The notes under the pieces: model-generated
Seen by the model: the letters and a program-made list of their open reading frames with translations, nothing else
What the model was told of the DNA's origin: nothing
Databases searched by the model: none
Program-made: the position numbers and the translations under genes
Shown: positions 27,501 through 35,298 of the stretch, piece after piece
Layout: each line of letters starts with the position of its first letter
Position numbering within the stretch: the stretch's first letter is position 1
Source: CAZCDS01 sp964497585
GTDB taxonomy: Bacteria; Desulfobacterota; Desulfomonilia; Desulfomonilales; Desulfomonilaceae
NCBI GenBank assembly: GCA_964497585.1
Contig: CAZCDS010000066.1
Span: 1-36,478 of the forward strand
Length of the DNA: 36,478 bases
Direction: 5' to 3'

Positions 27501-27938
27501 GCCGTCACCTCTTAGTTCGTTCACCGTTCCCTCGTAGTCGTGAACCTTGTGGATCATTATCTCGTAGACCTGGTCCATCAAGCCGAAGGTCTCCTCAGGC
27601 CCCAGCTTTTCGGTGAGCGGCGTGAACCCCTTCATGTCAACGAACATGATGGTGACGTGCCGCCTTTCGCCCTCGATCTTGTCTCGCTGGGAAAGGATCT
27701 TTTCCGAGAGACCGCCCGGAAGGTACTTCTGAATCTTGGCAAGTTTCTCTTCGAAGGAAAGATCTTTGAGTGGGGAGGTTTCGGACTGGAGCATGCTTTG
27801 GCCGCAGCCGCCGCAGAATCTGCTAGCTGGCGGATTGCCATATCCACAATCTGGGCAGACCAGCTCCAGTCTGCTACCACACTCATTGCAGAATCTGTGT
27901 GTCTCAGGATTGCTGGATCCGCAATTCCGGCATTTCAT
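24570..27938 (-). CDS. Array gene 2: zinc ribbon - class III cyclase - ATPase - TPR protein
   Basis: A 1122-residue soluble protein. The zinc ribbon has its own wording (CRNCGSSNPETHRFCNECG, then CPDCGYGNPPASRFCGGCG). The cyclase domain keeps metal ligands D101 and D145, has E141 at the Lys position and T216 at the second specificity position. The ATPase has GEAGVGKS (323-330) and a PLIIAIEDLHW Walker B. The TPR part is the family's second type, like gene 4. Its last 30 residues (KECGADGWVTKAEEELA) are almost the same as in genes 1, 3 and 4. The ATG at 27938 has GGAGG six bases upstream and the gene starts 33 nt after gene 1 stops. Confidence 0.92.
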   Translation of the reverse strand: MKCRNCGSSNPETHRFCNECGSRLELVCPDCGYGNPPASRFCGGCGQSMLQSETSPLKDLSFEEKLAKIQKYLPGGLSEKILSQRDKIEGERRHVTIMFVDMKGFTPLTEKLGPEETFGLMDQVYEIMIHKVHDYEGTVNELRGDGILALFGAPIALEDGPQRAIRASLAMHREMVKFSAKVKEEKGLAPIMVRIGINTGPVVVGTLGNDLRVQFTAVGDTINMAARMEQLAEPGTTYITEDTFKLTEGFFRFEALGEKEVKGKEETLKVYRVIAPSSRRTRFDVSAERGLTPFVGRERELEIMLDAFERAKAGRGQAVSIVGEAGVGKSRLLYEFRKAVSNEDVTFLEGKCLSYGRNVPYHPIVDILKANFDVQQGDGDSEIREKVRKGLELLEADEALTLPYLLELLSVKDSGIDKIQMSHEGKKDKIIEAIKVISLTGSEIRPLIIAIEDLHWVDKNSENVSKYLLESIPAAKILLLFTYRPEYVQNWGGKSYHSQVTVNRLSDSESPVMAAHVLGSRELDNDLEALIQNKTEGVPFFIEEFIRSLNDLKVIERKDDRCRLARDIQDVTIPSTIQDVIMARVDRLPEGPKEVLQVGSVVEREFSHDLLKEVTGLQEKELLSCLSVLKDSELLYERGIYPASTCIFKHALTREVVYDSILPGRKKKLHEAIGNAIEKLFKANIDEHYGVLAEHYIAGENWERGAEYSKLARKKAEKTVSLNDAIAYSRKRIACLEKLPHTDDWQKKIIDSRTVLGLYTAQMNYLLEAKEAIDPIIDAAEKSSYKRRLCQIYTILGAYCFWVKEDFPLAYKYLEEALQISEQARDLVSLVLANYWLACALSLSCEFEKAFHHFERAIQINVAASNLWGTSAMKSTLSVFVQYFSGKIDLAYETSYEALQIAEESGDAYSKGLAYTAHGMSCFGKGYFQQGIEQLMQAENFCRRIDLFTWNAVAQYWLGKVYFETGEHERSRNHCEKVVQLLWQIRFLPSWMNLCKIDLARAKVMNVETKIDLESLYARMSDNNVRWYEGWMRRYLGEILLNIDDQHTSEAQHWIEEAIAADERNGMRWHLARDYALYGELFKRKGDRVTSKEQLGRAIEIYKECGADGWVTKAEEELASMA

Positions 27939-27971
27939 GGTTTTCCTCCGATCACCCGAACGGAATTGCTT

Positions 27972-30900
27972 CTATAACAGCCTTCCCAGTTCCTCTTCAG
28001 CCTTCGTAACCCATCCGTCAGCGCCGCATTCCTTGTAGATCTCTATCGCCTTGCCCAGTTGCTCCTTGGCCTGGAAGATGTCGCCTTTGCGTCTGAACAG
28101 CTCTGCGTAGAAGGCGTAATCTCTGCCGAGATTGAACCTCATGACGTTTCGTTCGTCTGCTTCAATGGCTTCTTCGATCCAGTGTTGGGCTTCGGACATA
28201 TGCTTATCGTCGATACTCATGATGATGTCGCCAAGGTATCGGCGTAGCCACCCTTCGAACATTTTGAGTCTATTCCGATCCAAGTACCCGTACAGAGTTT
28301 CCAATTCGATGCCTCTGCCGGTGTTCAAGACCATCGCTCTTGCCCAGGCCATTCGAAGGACATTCCTCCAGGAGGGGAGCAGCTCAAATCGGTCAAGAAC
28401 CCTCACTGCTTCCAAATAGTGACCTCCCGATGTTTCATAGCCGCCGGTGTCAACACAAATCTCACCAAGGTACCACTGTGCGAGGGCCACATAGACGGGG
28501 AAGCTGCCCCTTTCACATAAAGGCATCCCCTTCTCCAGATGTAGCTTAGCGTCCTGAAGAGATCCCTTGCCGTAGCAAGACATTCCATGAGTGACGTACG
28601 TGTATGATCTGGAAAAGATATCACCACTTCGCTCGGCCAGAACTAGTGCCTCGTAGCTGGTTCGGAAGCCCACATCGATTTTACCATGCCAGCAATTGCA
28701 GATGCCTTGGAAGCTCTTTGTTAATGATGTACCCCAGAGGTTGCCTGCAGCCAAATTGATCTTGAGCATTTCTTCGAAGTGCGAGAGAGAATCGTCATAC
28801 TTACAGTCAAACATCATGGCGGTTGCCATTGAAAATCTTCCAAAGGAGATCGAGATAGCGTCACCCAAGTCTCGTGCAATTCTCAGAGCAACGTTCAAGT
28901 GCCCGAACGCTCCAGGAAAATCCTCTTCAAGCCAATATTTCGCAGACCCCATGATAGTATAGATTTGAGACAGCCTCCGTCCATAATCATGCTTCACTGC
29001 CGCATCGACTATCGGGTCAACGGCTTTTTTCCCCTCGTTGATCTGACTGATATGATGGTAATTCAGCCCCAGAAACGTCCTGGCATCGATCATCTTTTTC
29101 TGCACATCGTCGGTTTGGGGTAATCTTTCAAGCGCAGCCACAGTCTTCTTACCGTGGGCAATTGCATCATTGATTGAAGCAGTCTTGACTGCCTTCTTAC
29201 CGGCCAACCGCGAGTACTCGGCCGCCTTTTCCCACTTCTCAGCCTTGATGTAGTGCTCGGCCAACACAGCATAGTGTTCATCAATGTTTTCCTTGGACAG
29301 CTCTTCCATGGCATTGCCGATCGCCTCATGAAGCCTCTTCTTTTTCTCGGTCAAGAGGGAATCATAGACGACCTCACGGGTCAGAGCGTGTTTGAATACA
29401 TACGCGCATTCGGGATATATCCCTCGCTCGTAGAGCAGCTCCGAATCCTTGAGAACCGACAGCCGAGACAACAACTCCTGCTCGGGTAGACCCGTGACCG
29501 CCCGTATCAGGTCATGGCCGAATTCTCTTTCGATAACCGAGGCGATTTGCAGGGTCTCTTTCGGACCTTCCGGCAGACCGTCAACCCTGGCCATGATCAC
29601 GTCCTGAATGGTTGACGGAATGGGCGCCTGGTGTCTATCCGCCGCCAGGCCGTACTTCGCGCCCGTCCTCTCTATGATCTTGAGATCCTTAAGCGATCTT
29701 ACGAACTCCTCGACGAAAAAGGGGATTCCTTCGGTCTTTTCCAGTATCAGGTCTTCGAGATCTCCTGCAATGTCCTCCGTACCAAGAAGATGGGCAACCA
29801 TGGCGAGGCTCTCGCGGTTGGAGAGCCGATTCAGCGTTAGCTGGCTGTGAAAGGACTTACCGCCCCACGTGTGAACAAACTCGGGCCGATAGGTGAATAT
29901 CAGCAGGATCCGCGCTCCCGGTATGCTCTCCAGAAGATTCTTCGTCACGTCCTCCGAACTCTTGTCAATCCAGTGCAGGTCTTCAATAGCCATTATCAAC
30001 GGTCTGAGTTCCGAGCCTTTGAGCGGGATCGTCTTCAATGCCTGGACGATCCGGTCTTTCGTCCCTTCGGGGCTCATCCGGAGTCTGTCCATGCCGCTCT
30101 GTTGCACCGACAGAAGCTCCAGCAGATAGGGGAGGGTAGCCGCTTCATCGGCTCCCAATATTTGCAGACCCCGTTTGACCTTTTCCGCGATCTGGGAATC
30201 CTCGTCCCGCTCCGCAATGGAGAAGTTTGCCCTCAACATGTCTGTGATCGGATGATAGGCAACGCCGGTACCGTAGGAAAGGCATCTGCCCTCCCAAAAG
30301 GTTACATCTTCGTTGGCTACGGCCTTTCGGAACTCATACAGGAGCCTCGATTTCCCCAACCCGGCCTCGGCAACGATGGAAAATGCTTGACCTCGACCCG
30401 TCTTGGCCCGTTGAAAACCGTCAAGCAGAAGCTCAAGCTCCCTCTCACGTCCGACGAACGGAGTGAGACCTCGTTCAGCGCTGACATCGAATCTCGTCCT
30501 TCTCGTGCTCGGCGCAATGACCCGGTAGATCTTGAGCGGCTTATCCTTTCCTTTGACCGGCTTCTCGCCCAGTGCCTCAAATCGGAAGAATCCCTCAGTG
30601 AGCTTGAATGTGTCCTCAGTTACGTACGTCGTTCCGGGGGCAGCAAGCTGTTCCATCCTGGCGGCCATGTTGATGGTGTCGCCGACCGCGGTGAACTGGA
30701 CCCGAAGATCGTTTCCCAGAGTCCCCACCACGACCGGGCCGGTATTGATCCCGATCCGAACGAGGATCGGGGGTACCCCCCGTTCCGCTCTGACCTTCTC
30801 GCTGAACTTCACCATTGACCGGTGCATTGCCAGGGACGATCTGATCGCGCGCTGCGCTCCATCTTCGAGCGCGATTGGTGCGCCAAAGAGCGCGAGGATT

Positions 30901-31340
30901 CCGTCCCCCCGTAGCTCGTTCACGGTTCCCTCGTAGTTGTGAACCTTGTGGATCATGATCTCGTAAACCTGATCCATGAGGGAGAAGGTCTCTTCGGGGC
31001 CGAGCTTCTCAGTGAGCGGCGTGAACCCCTTCATGTCCACGAACATGATAGTCACTTGCCGCCGCTCGCCTTCGATCTTGTCCCTCTGGGAGAGGATCTT
31101 TTCCGAGAGACCGCTTGGAAGGTACTTCTGAATCTTGGCAAGTTTCTCGTCAAAGGAGAGTTCTTTCAGCGGAGATGCCGCGGGAGGCTTGCGCAGCTCG
31201 TGTCCGCAGTCACCACAGAATCTAAATCCCGGTGGATTGGAGAAGCTGCATTCGGGGCACGTCACTTCCAGTTCAGTTCCGCAGGCACCACAGAACCTCA
31301 TGCCCTCCGGATTCTCGAAGTGACATTTCCGGCATCTCAT
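27972..31340 (-). CDS. Array gene 1: zinc ribbon - class III cyclase - ATPase - TPR protein
   Basis: First gene of the operon, 1122 residues, soluble. A double zinc ribbon (CRKC, CGAC, CPEC, CGDC) leads into the EKLAKIQKYLPSGLSEKIL linker. The class III cyclase domain has D102, D146, N224 and R228 present, E142 at the Lys position and T217. The ATPase P-loop reads AEAGLGKS, with Ala for the first Gly, still a legal Walker A. Walker B is PLIMAIEDLHW. A TPR-like tail follows. Relatives with this layout include mycobacterial cyclase-ATPase-TPR proteins and, loosely, mammalian soluble adenylyl cyclase. The TPR/ATPase part probably senses a ligand or partner and controls the cyclase, but that is inference. 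The ATG at 31340 is preferred over GTG at 31346 since GGGGGGTG precedes it. The promoter should lie in 31341-31684, shared with hemW. Confidence 0.92.
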   Translation of the reverse strand: MRCRKCHFENPEGMRFCGACGTELEVTCPECSFSNPPGFRFCGDCGHELRKPPAASPLKELSFDEKLAKIQKYLPSGLSEKILSQRDKIEGERRQVTIMFVDMKGFTPLTEKLGPEETFSLMDQVYEIMIHKVHNYEGTVNELRGDGILALFGAPIALEDGAQRAIRSSLAMHRSMVKFSEKVRAERGVPPILVRIGINTGPVVVGTLGNDLRVQFTAVGDTINMAARMEQLAAPGTTYVTEDTFKLTEGFFRFEALGEKPVKGKDKPLKIYRVIAPSTRRTRFDVSAERGLTPFVGRERELELLLDGFQRAKTGRGQAFSIVAEAGLGKSRLLYEFRKAVANEDVTFWEGRCLSYGTGVAYHPITDMLRANFSIAERDEDSQIAEKVKRGLQILGADEAATLPYLLELLSVQQSGMDRLRMSPEGTKDRIVQALKTIPLKGSELRPLIMAIEDLHWIDKSSEDVTKNLLESIPGARILLIFTYRPEFVHTWGGKSFHSQLTLNRLSNRESLAMVAHLLGTEDIAGDLEDLILEKTEGIPFFVEEFVRSLKDLKIIERTGAKYGLAADRHQAPIPSTIQDVIMARVDGLPEGPKETLQIASVIEREFGHDLIRAVTGLPEQELLSRLSVLKDSELLYERGIYPECAYVFKHALTREVVYDSLLTEKKKRLHEAIGNAMEELSKENIDEHYAVLAEHYIKAEKWEKAAEYSRLAGKKAVKTASINDAIAHGKKTVAALERLPQTDDVQKKMIDARTFLGLNYHHISQINEGKKAVDPIVDAAVKHDYGRRLSQIYTIMGSAKYWLEEDFPGAFGHLNVALRIARDLGDAISISFGRFSMATAMMFDCKYDDSLSHFEEMLKINLAAGNLWGTSLTKSFQGICNCWHGKIDVGFRTSYEALVLAERSGDIFSRSYTYVTHGMSCYGKGSLQDAKLHLEKGMPLCERGSFPVYVALAQWYLGEICVDTGGYETSGGHYLEAVRVLDRFELLPSWRNVLRMAWARAMVLNTGRGIELETLYGYLDRNRLKMFEGWLRRYLGDIIMSIDDKHMSEAQHWIEEAIEADERNVMRFNLGRDYAFYAELFRRKGDIFQAKEQLGKAIEIYKECGADGWVTKAEEELGRLL

Positions 31341-31684
31341 GATCACCCCCCAATCTCGGCCCGAGGAGAGCCGTGGCAGGTTCAGCCGGTAGCCCCGAGG
31401 AAATGAAAGCCGCCCTGCGTCCAGAAAGAGGCGTGGATGGTCACTCGACTGTTGGCGGTCGATCTCGTGAAGAACGGCATTGTCCCACTGGCTAAGCTTA
31501 GCCGACTCGCTGTGCCGCTGTCAACGTTGTCCTTGACACCAGAATTTCAGCCGAGGGCCGGCAGCGCAATAAAAGGGTCTTGTCACGGCGGATATGCTAT
31601 GATCCTCGAGGATTGAATCGAAGAGCCATCCTACAAGTCGTACGAGAAAAGTCGGCCGTCCGGGCCGGACCGACCAGGCTGAGC
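31341..31684. promoter_or_regulatory. Divergent intergenic region between the cyclase array and hemW
   Basis: About 340 bp lie between oppositely transcribed start codons, so promoters for both directions are expected here. TTGACA occurs on the plus strand near 31530, and TGTCAA (TTGACA on the minus strand) near 31522, but neither has a good -10 partner at the right distance. No operator-like palindrome was recognised. The assignment rests on position only. Confidence 0.4.
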
Positions 31685-32869
31685 ATGACCGATTTCCACC
31701 CCACATTCAGCGAGGACCTCGGGCCCCTAGGGGTGTATGTTCATATCCCCTTTTGTTTGTCGCGGTGCGATTACTGTGCGTTTGTGACCAATCGGCACGA
31801 TCCGGAAAGGGAGAAGCGCTACATCGAGCTGCTCATCCGTGAGATGGATCTGTATGCCGAGTGCGCGAATCTCGGACACCTTGAAACTGGTGTTGCCGCG
31901 GACACGCTCTATTTCGGAGGGGGTACGCCCTCGGTGATAGGGCCCGATCTGCTCGTGGATGCCCTGGAAGCGTGCCGCGGCACATTCGGGCTCCGGGAGG
32001 ATGCTGAGGTAACGATTGAAGTAAATCCTGCCACCGCGAGCCGCGCCGGGCTGCAGGAACTGCACCGAGCGGGATTCAACAGGGCGAGCCTCGGCATCCA
32101 GTCCTTCCGGGAAAAGGAGCTGCAATTGATGGCCAGGGCACACACGGTCCGCGACGCACGACAAGCCTTTGCCGATCTGCGCTCCGCGGGGTTTGAGAAT
32201 ATCTCCGTAGACCTGATCGCGGGCTATCCGGGACAGAGCACGGAGTCGGTTCGGACGAATCTGGACAACGCGATCGAGCTTGGACCGGAGCACATATCCG
32301 TGTACCTGCTCGAAATAAAAAAAGGCACGAAGCTCGCCCGTGACATCCGTGACGGGAAGGTTCCCCCGGTCGACGATGACCTTGCCGCGGAGATGTACGA
32401 GGAATTCTGCGATCGCGCGGAAGCCGCGGGGTACGAGCAGTACGAGATCTCCAACTTCGCTACGGCTGGAAACCGATGCCGTCACAACCTCAAATACTGG
32501 CAGGACAAGGTCTTCATCGGGCTCGGCGCGGGAGCGCACGGAATGACGGGGAGGACTCGGTACGCCAACCTGGAGGGGTTGGACGAATATGAGGCATCGC
32601 TCCAACGGGGGCATCGTCCCATCGGTTCCGCGACGGAATTAACCCCTGCAGTCCGTTTTAAAGACGCTCTAATCATGGGCCTGAGGCTTGTTGAAGGGGT
32701 TGACCTCAAGGTTCTGGGACGGCGCCACCATGTTGATGCTCGGGCCTTTGTCATGGAGACCGTCGGCGACCTCAGGGAGGGAGAGCTCCTCGATGTCCGG
32801 GAGAATCGGGCCTTTCTGACCCGACGCGGGAGGCTCCTCTCGAATATGGTCTTTTCCAGGTGGGTCTGA
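31685..32869 (+). CDS. hemW: HemW-type radical SAM heme chaperone
   Basis: A 394-residue cytoplasmic radical SAM protein of the coproporphyrinogen-oxidase-like class. The iron-sulfur motif is C24-x3-C28-x2-C31 followed by AF, in the segment YVHIPFCLSRCDYCAF. Other HemW features are LYFGGGTPS, GIQSF, the AGYPGQ segment and HNLKYW. HemW binds heme and delivers it to respiratory enzymes; true HemN proteins have an extra Cys after the cluster motif and a longer N-terminus, both absent here. The ATG at 31685 follows AGGCTGAGC and matches the family start; the frame extends to a TTG at 31580 with non-family residues. It diverges from the cyclase array, with no obvious functional tie. Confidence 0.88.
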   Translation: MTDFHPTFSEDLGPLGVYVHIPFCLSRCDYCAFVTNRHDPEREKRYIELLIREMDLYAECANLGHLETGVAADTLYFGGGTPSVIGPDLLVDALEACRGTFGLREDAEVTIEVNPATASRAGLQELHRAGFNRASLGIQSFREKELQLMARAHTVRDARQAFADLRSAGFENISVDLIAGYPGQSTESVRTNLDNAIELGPEHISVYLLEIKKGTKLARDIRDGKVPPVDDDLAAEMYEEFCDRAEAAGYEQYEISNFATAGNRCRHNLKYWQDKVFIGLGAGAHGMTGRTRYANLEGLDEYEASLQRGHRPIGSATELTPAVRFKDALIMGLRLVEGVDLKVLGRRHHVDARAFVMETVGDLREGELLDVRENRAFLTRRGRLLSNMVFSRWV

Positions 32870-33371
32870 TCGGAATTCCCGCAGTTGCCGGGCAAGAGTG
32901 GGGAGCGCTACCGGCTCTTATAAGATTGCGCTTTGAAATGAGTGATACCATTTCCCAAAGAGCCGGAAACTTGGTGGCCTATGCAAAGGCATGGACCACG
33001 GGGGCGTGCTCAGTGGCTACCAAAGCTTCCCTAGGGCACAAACGTGAGGTGCCACGGTGTACCATTGCAGATCCGTGACATCAGGTTCCGATCCCATGTG
33101 GACGTGATTCCCGAATATCCCTTGGTGTGCCGGGGCAGGGGGGTATTCTGGAGCCTACCCGTGGCGGATACTATCGTTGATTCAAGGGCATCACGCGTGC
33201 TATGCTCAAAAATCCTAAGGCAAGCCGGTTTTTTGGGACAGCATCGCAGTAACTCCGTCGCAATGGTGATTTGTGGGTACGAGGGGACAGCTCTCAGCGG
33301 ATCAACCAACCATCGAATGACCGGTCGGAAATTGGAGGATCGGCGCCACACCGGGCAATGAACAAATCCGA
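32870..33371. other. Gene-free stretch with one inverted repeat
   Basis: No supported gene between hemW and the MHS transporter. CCGGCTCTT (32911-32919) and AAGAGCCGG (32958-32966) form a perfect 9-bp inverted repeat with a 38-nt loop, which could be a weak hairpin after hemW but has no T-run. A promoter for the transporter is expected near 33300, none clearly seen. Confidence 0.4.
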
Positions 33372-34658
33372 ATGAACATAGGGCGTGATGAATATGGCCA
33401 GCGGCGAAGAAACCTGATCGCCGCGATTGTAGCCAACGTACTGGAATGGTACGATTTCGGCCTGTACGGATACTTTGCGCCGATTATTGCACGGCTGTTC
33501 TTTCCCTCCGAAGACAAGCTCGCTTCTCTGATCGCAACGTTCGGTGTTTTTGCCATCGGATTTCTCGTGCGGCCGTTGGGCGCGGTTGTCTTCGGACATT
33601 GGGGGGACAAAGTCAGCCGCAACAGGGCTCTCATCGTTTCCATCGTGCTGATGGCGGTAGCTACCACGCTCCTGGGGCTGTTGCCGACCTACGCTCAAGT
33701 GGGTGTGTGGGCTGCGGTCCTCCTGACTTCGGTGCGGGTGCTGCAGGGATTCTCGGTCGGCGGGCAGATAGGGAGTTCTTTGACCATCCTCGTGGAGAAC
33801 GCACCGTCGCAGCATAGAGGTCTCACAGGAAGCTGGACGAATGCAGGCGCAATCCTGGGAATGCTTCTCGGGTCGGGCCTGGGATCACTCATCACCCGCT
33901 TCGGGTCCACAGACTGGGTGAACGCCTGGGGTTGGCGCATTCCTTTTCTCATCGGCGCGTGCCTCGGCATTTTGGGAATGCTCATGAAGGGCCGCGTCGA
34001 GGATCCGGCAGTAATCGAGCACATGCGAGAGTCTCAAGACGACCAAGCAGCCCCTGTTACTCAAGCGGTAAGAGGTCACTTCAGGGAAATGATCGTCGCA
34101 GGGGGATGCCTTTGGGTCTCTGCAGTCTCCTTTTACATGATCTTTGTGTACATGACCACGTTCCTTTCCACGGAAACGCCGGTGCCGCTGCACGAGTCAC
34201 TGGAGTTGAACACCATCAGCATGGCGGTCTTCATGGTTCTCGTTATCATGATGGGAAGCCTGTCTGACCGGTGGGGAAGGAAACCGCTTCTGATCGGCGG
34301 TTCGTTAGCGCTGGGGCTGATAACGTATCCGCTTTTCCAGGTATTGATTTTGGGAGACCCTTTGTGGGACCTCAGCGCTCAGATGGCCTTTGCGGTAGCG
34401 GCTGCGGCTGTTCAGGGAACCCTTCCGACCACTTTGGCGGAACTGTTCCCAACCCATCTGAGGTGCAGTGCCGTGGCTCTCACGTACAACATGGGATACG
34501 CTGTTTTCGGCGGGACCGCGCCGCTGATCTGCACGCTGTTCATACGAGTTACGGGAGAAAAAGTCGCGCCCGGATATTACCTCACGGCTGTTGCATTCAT
34601 CTCAATGCTTCTCATGTTGAAGTTGAAGGAGAGCGCGGACAGACCGCTGAAATGGTGA
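33372..34658 (+). CDS. MHS-family MFS transporter (metabolite:H+ symporter)
   Basis: A 428-residue inner-membrane transporter of the ProP/KgtP-like branch of the major facilitator superfamily. Typical features are NVLEWYDFGLYGYFAPIIAR at the start, LFFPSED, and FGVFAIGFLVRPLGAVVFGH leading into the motif-A loop GDKVSRNRAL. A second motif-A copy, GSLSDRWGRKPLL, lies in the C-terminal half. Members import organic acids, proline or betaine with protons; the substrate here is unknown. The ATG at 33372 fits the family, but the bases just before it (AACAAATCCGA) hold no good ribosome-binding site, so translation may be weak or the start may differ. It appears to be monocistronic. Confidence 0.85.
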   Translation: MNIGRDEYGQRRRNLIAAIVANVLEWYDFGLYGYFAPIIARLFFPSEDKLASLIATFGVFAIGFLVRPLGAVVFGHWGDKVSRNRALIVSIVLMAVATTLLGLLPTYAQVGVWAAVLLTSVRVLQGFSVGGQIGSSLTILVENAPSQHRGLTGSWTNAGAILGMLLGSGLGSLITRFGSTDWVNAWGWRIPFLIGACLGILGMLMKGRVEDPAVIEHMRESQDDQAAPVTQAVRGHFREMIVAGGCLWVSAVSFYMIFVYMTTFLSTETPVPLHESLELNTISMAVFMVLVIMMGSLSDRWGRKPLLIGGSLALGLITYPLFQVLILGDPLWDLSAQMAFAVAAAAVQGTLPTTLAELFPTHLRCSAVALTYNMGYAVFGGTAPLICTLFIRVTGEKVAPGYYLTAVAFISMLLMLKLKESADRPLKW

Positions 34659-34806
34659 GGGGAGGGGATAGGGGGTTAGAAGGCACCACAAGTATCCGCA
34701 GGATAGAGAGAGCTTGAGGGGGCCGCTCGGAGGAAGGTACGCGTGTCAACGCAGGGAGTCGGTAAGGGAGATGGTAGAAAATGTTATGCAAACTCAAAGC
34801 AAGAAC

Positions 34807-35298
34807 TTAGTCTAGATCCAATTGTGCCTTGCATTGATTACATCTCATCACGCCGCGAAAAACTGTGTTGCCGCACTCGGGACATATGTAGCGGGCTTCT
34901 TCGTCCCGAACCCATTTTTCTGTGCCGAACTCTCGTCGATAGGGGACGGCGCGGAGAATCACCTTCTTGCCGACGGCCATGGAGAAATTGTCAATATGGT
35001 GACAGGGAAATTCATCGCATTCATGACACCCCGTGTACCCTTTCTCTTGTGTGCAGCTCCTGATCTCACACTGGCGACAATGCATAAATTGGTCGTCGGA
35101 TAGGCAGCCGCGGCACCGAATGTCTTCTACAGAAAGGGTTTCGGCATTGGGGAGTGTGCCTTTGCCCGGCGTTCCTCCCTTGTAGAGGTTTACCAGGCGC
35201 TCTTTCAGTTTGACGTTATTGTCTCGGTGGGCGATGTAAATAGCACACACACCGCAATAAAGACCGCAAGGAGAAAGGAAATCCGGATTTATCTCCAT
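34807..35298 (-). CDS. DUF3795-family zinc-binding protein
   Basis: A 163-residue cysteine-rich protein. The N-terminal part has SPCGLYCGVCAIYIAHRDNN (C11, C15, C18), then IRCRGCLSDD, HCRQCEIRSCTQEKGYTGCH and CDEFPC, the pattern of DUF3795, whose function is unknown. An added C-terminal zinc ribbon, YICPECGNTVFRGVMRCNQC, follows. No membrane segment or signal peptide is present. The ATG at 35298 has GGAGGG about nine bases upstream. It is convergent with the MHS transporter and appears to be a single gene. DUF3795 proteins are frequent in anaerobes, which agrees with the rest of the window. Confidence 0.82.
   Translation of the reverse strand: MEINPDFLSPCGLYCGVCAIYIAHRDNNVKLKERLVNLYKGGTPGKGTLPNAETLSVEDIRCRGCLSDDQFMHCRQCEIRSCTQEKGYTGCHECDEFPCHHIDNFSMAVGKKVILRAVPYRREFGTEKWVRDEEARYICPECGNTVFRGVMRCNQCKAQLDLD

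Larger units (their letters stand above)
14342..31340 (-). repeat. Tandem array of five cyclase genes plus a sixth remnant
   Basis: Unit length is about 3.40 kb including spacer (31340, 27938, 24533, 21128, 17724, 14342). The spacers are 33, 36, 36, 35 and 34 nt. The cyclase regions and the last about 90 nt of genes 1-4 are highly similar at DNA level; the ATPase tail and TPR regions vary. For example, the gene ends around 21197-21290 and 28000-28093 are near-identical direct repeats. The array therefore arose by tandem duplication and offers ample sequence for recombination. Confidence 0.9.

Noticed and set aside
29847..30818. Long plus-strand frame (323 codons) opposite array gene 1, with similar ones opposite the other array genes
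   Set aside because: These mirror the conserved cyclase/ATPase codons and recur in each paralogue only because the genes are duplicated; no independent gene features.
14342..31340. Idea that the regular array is a CRISPR or satellite-like repeat
   Set aside because: Units are about 3.4 kb coding genes with domain structure, not short non-coding repeats.
31685..32869. Annotation as oxygen-independent coproporphyrinogen III oxidase (HemN)
   Set aside because: The iron-sulfur motif lacks the extra HemN cysteine and the N-terminal extension is absent; HemW fits better.
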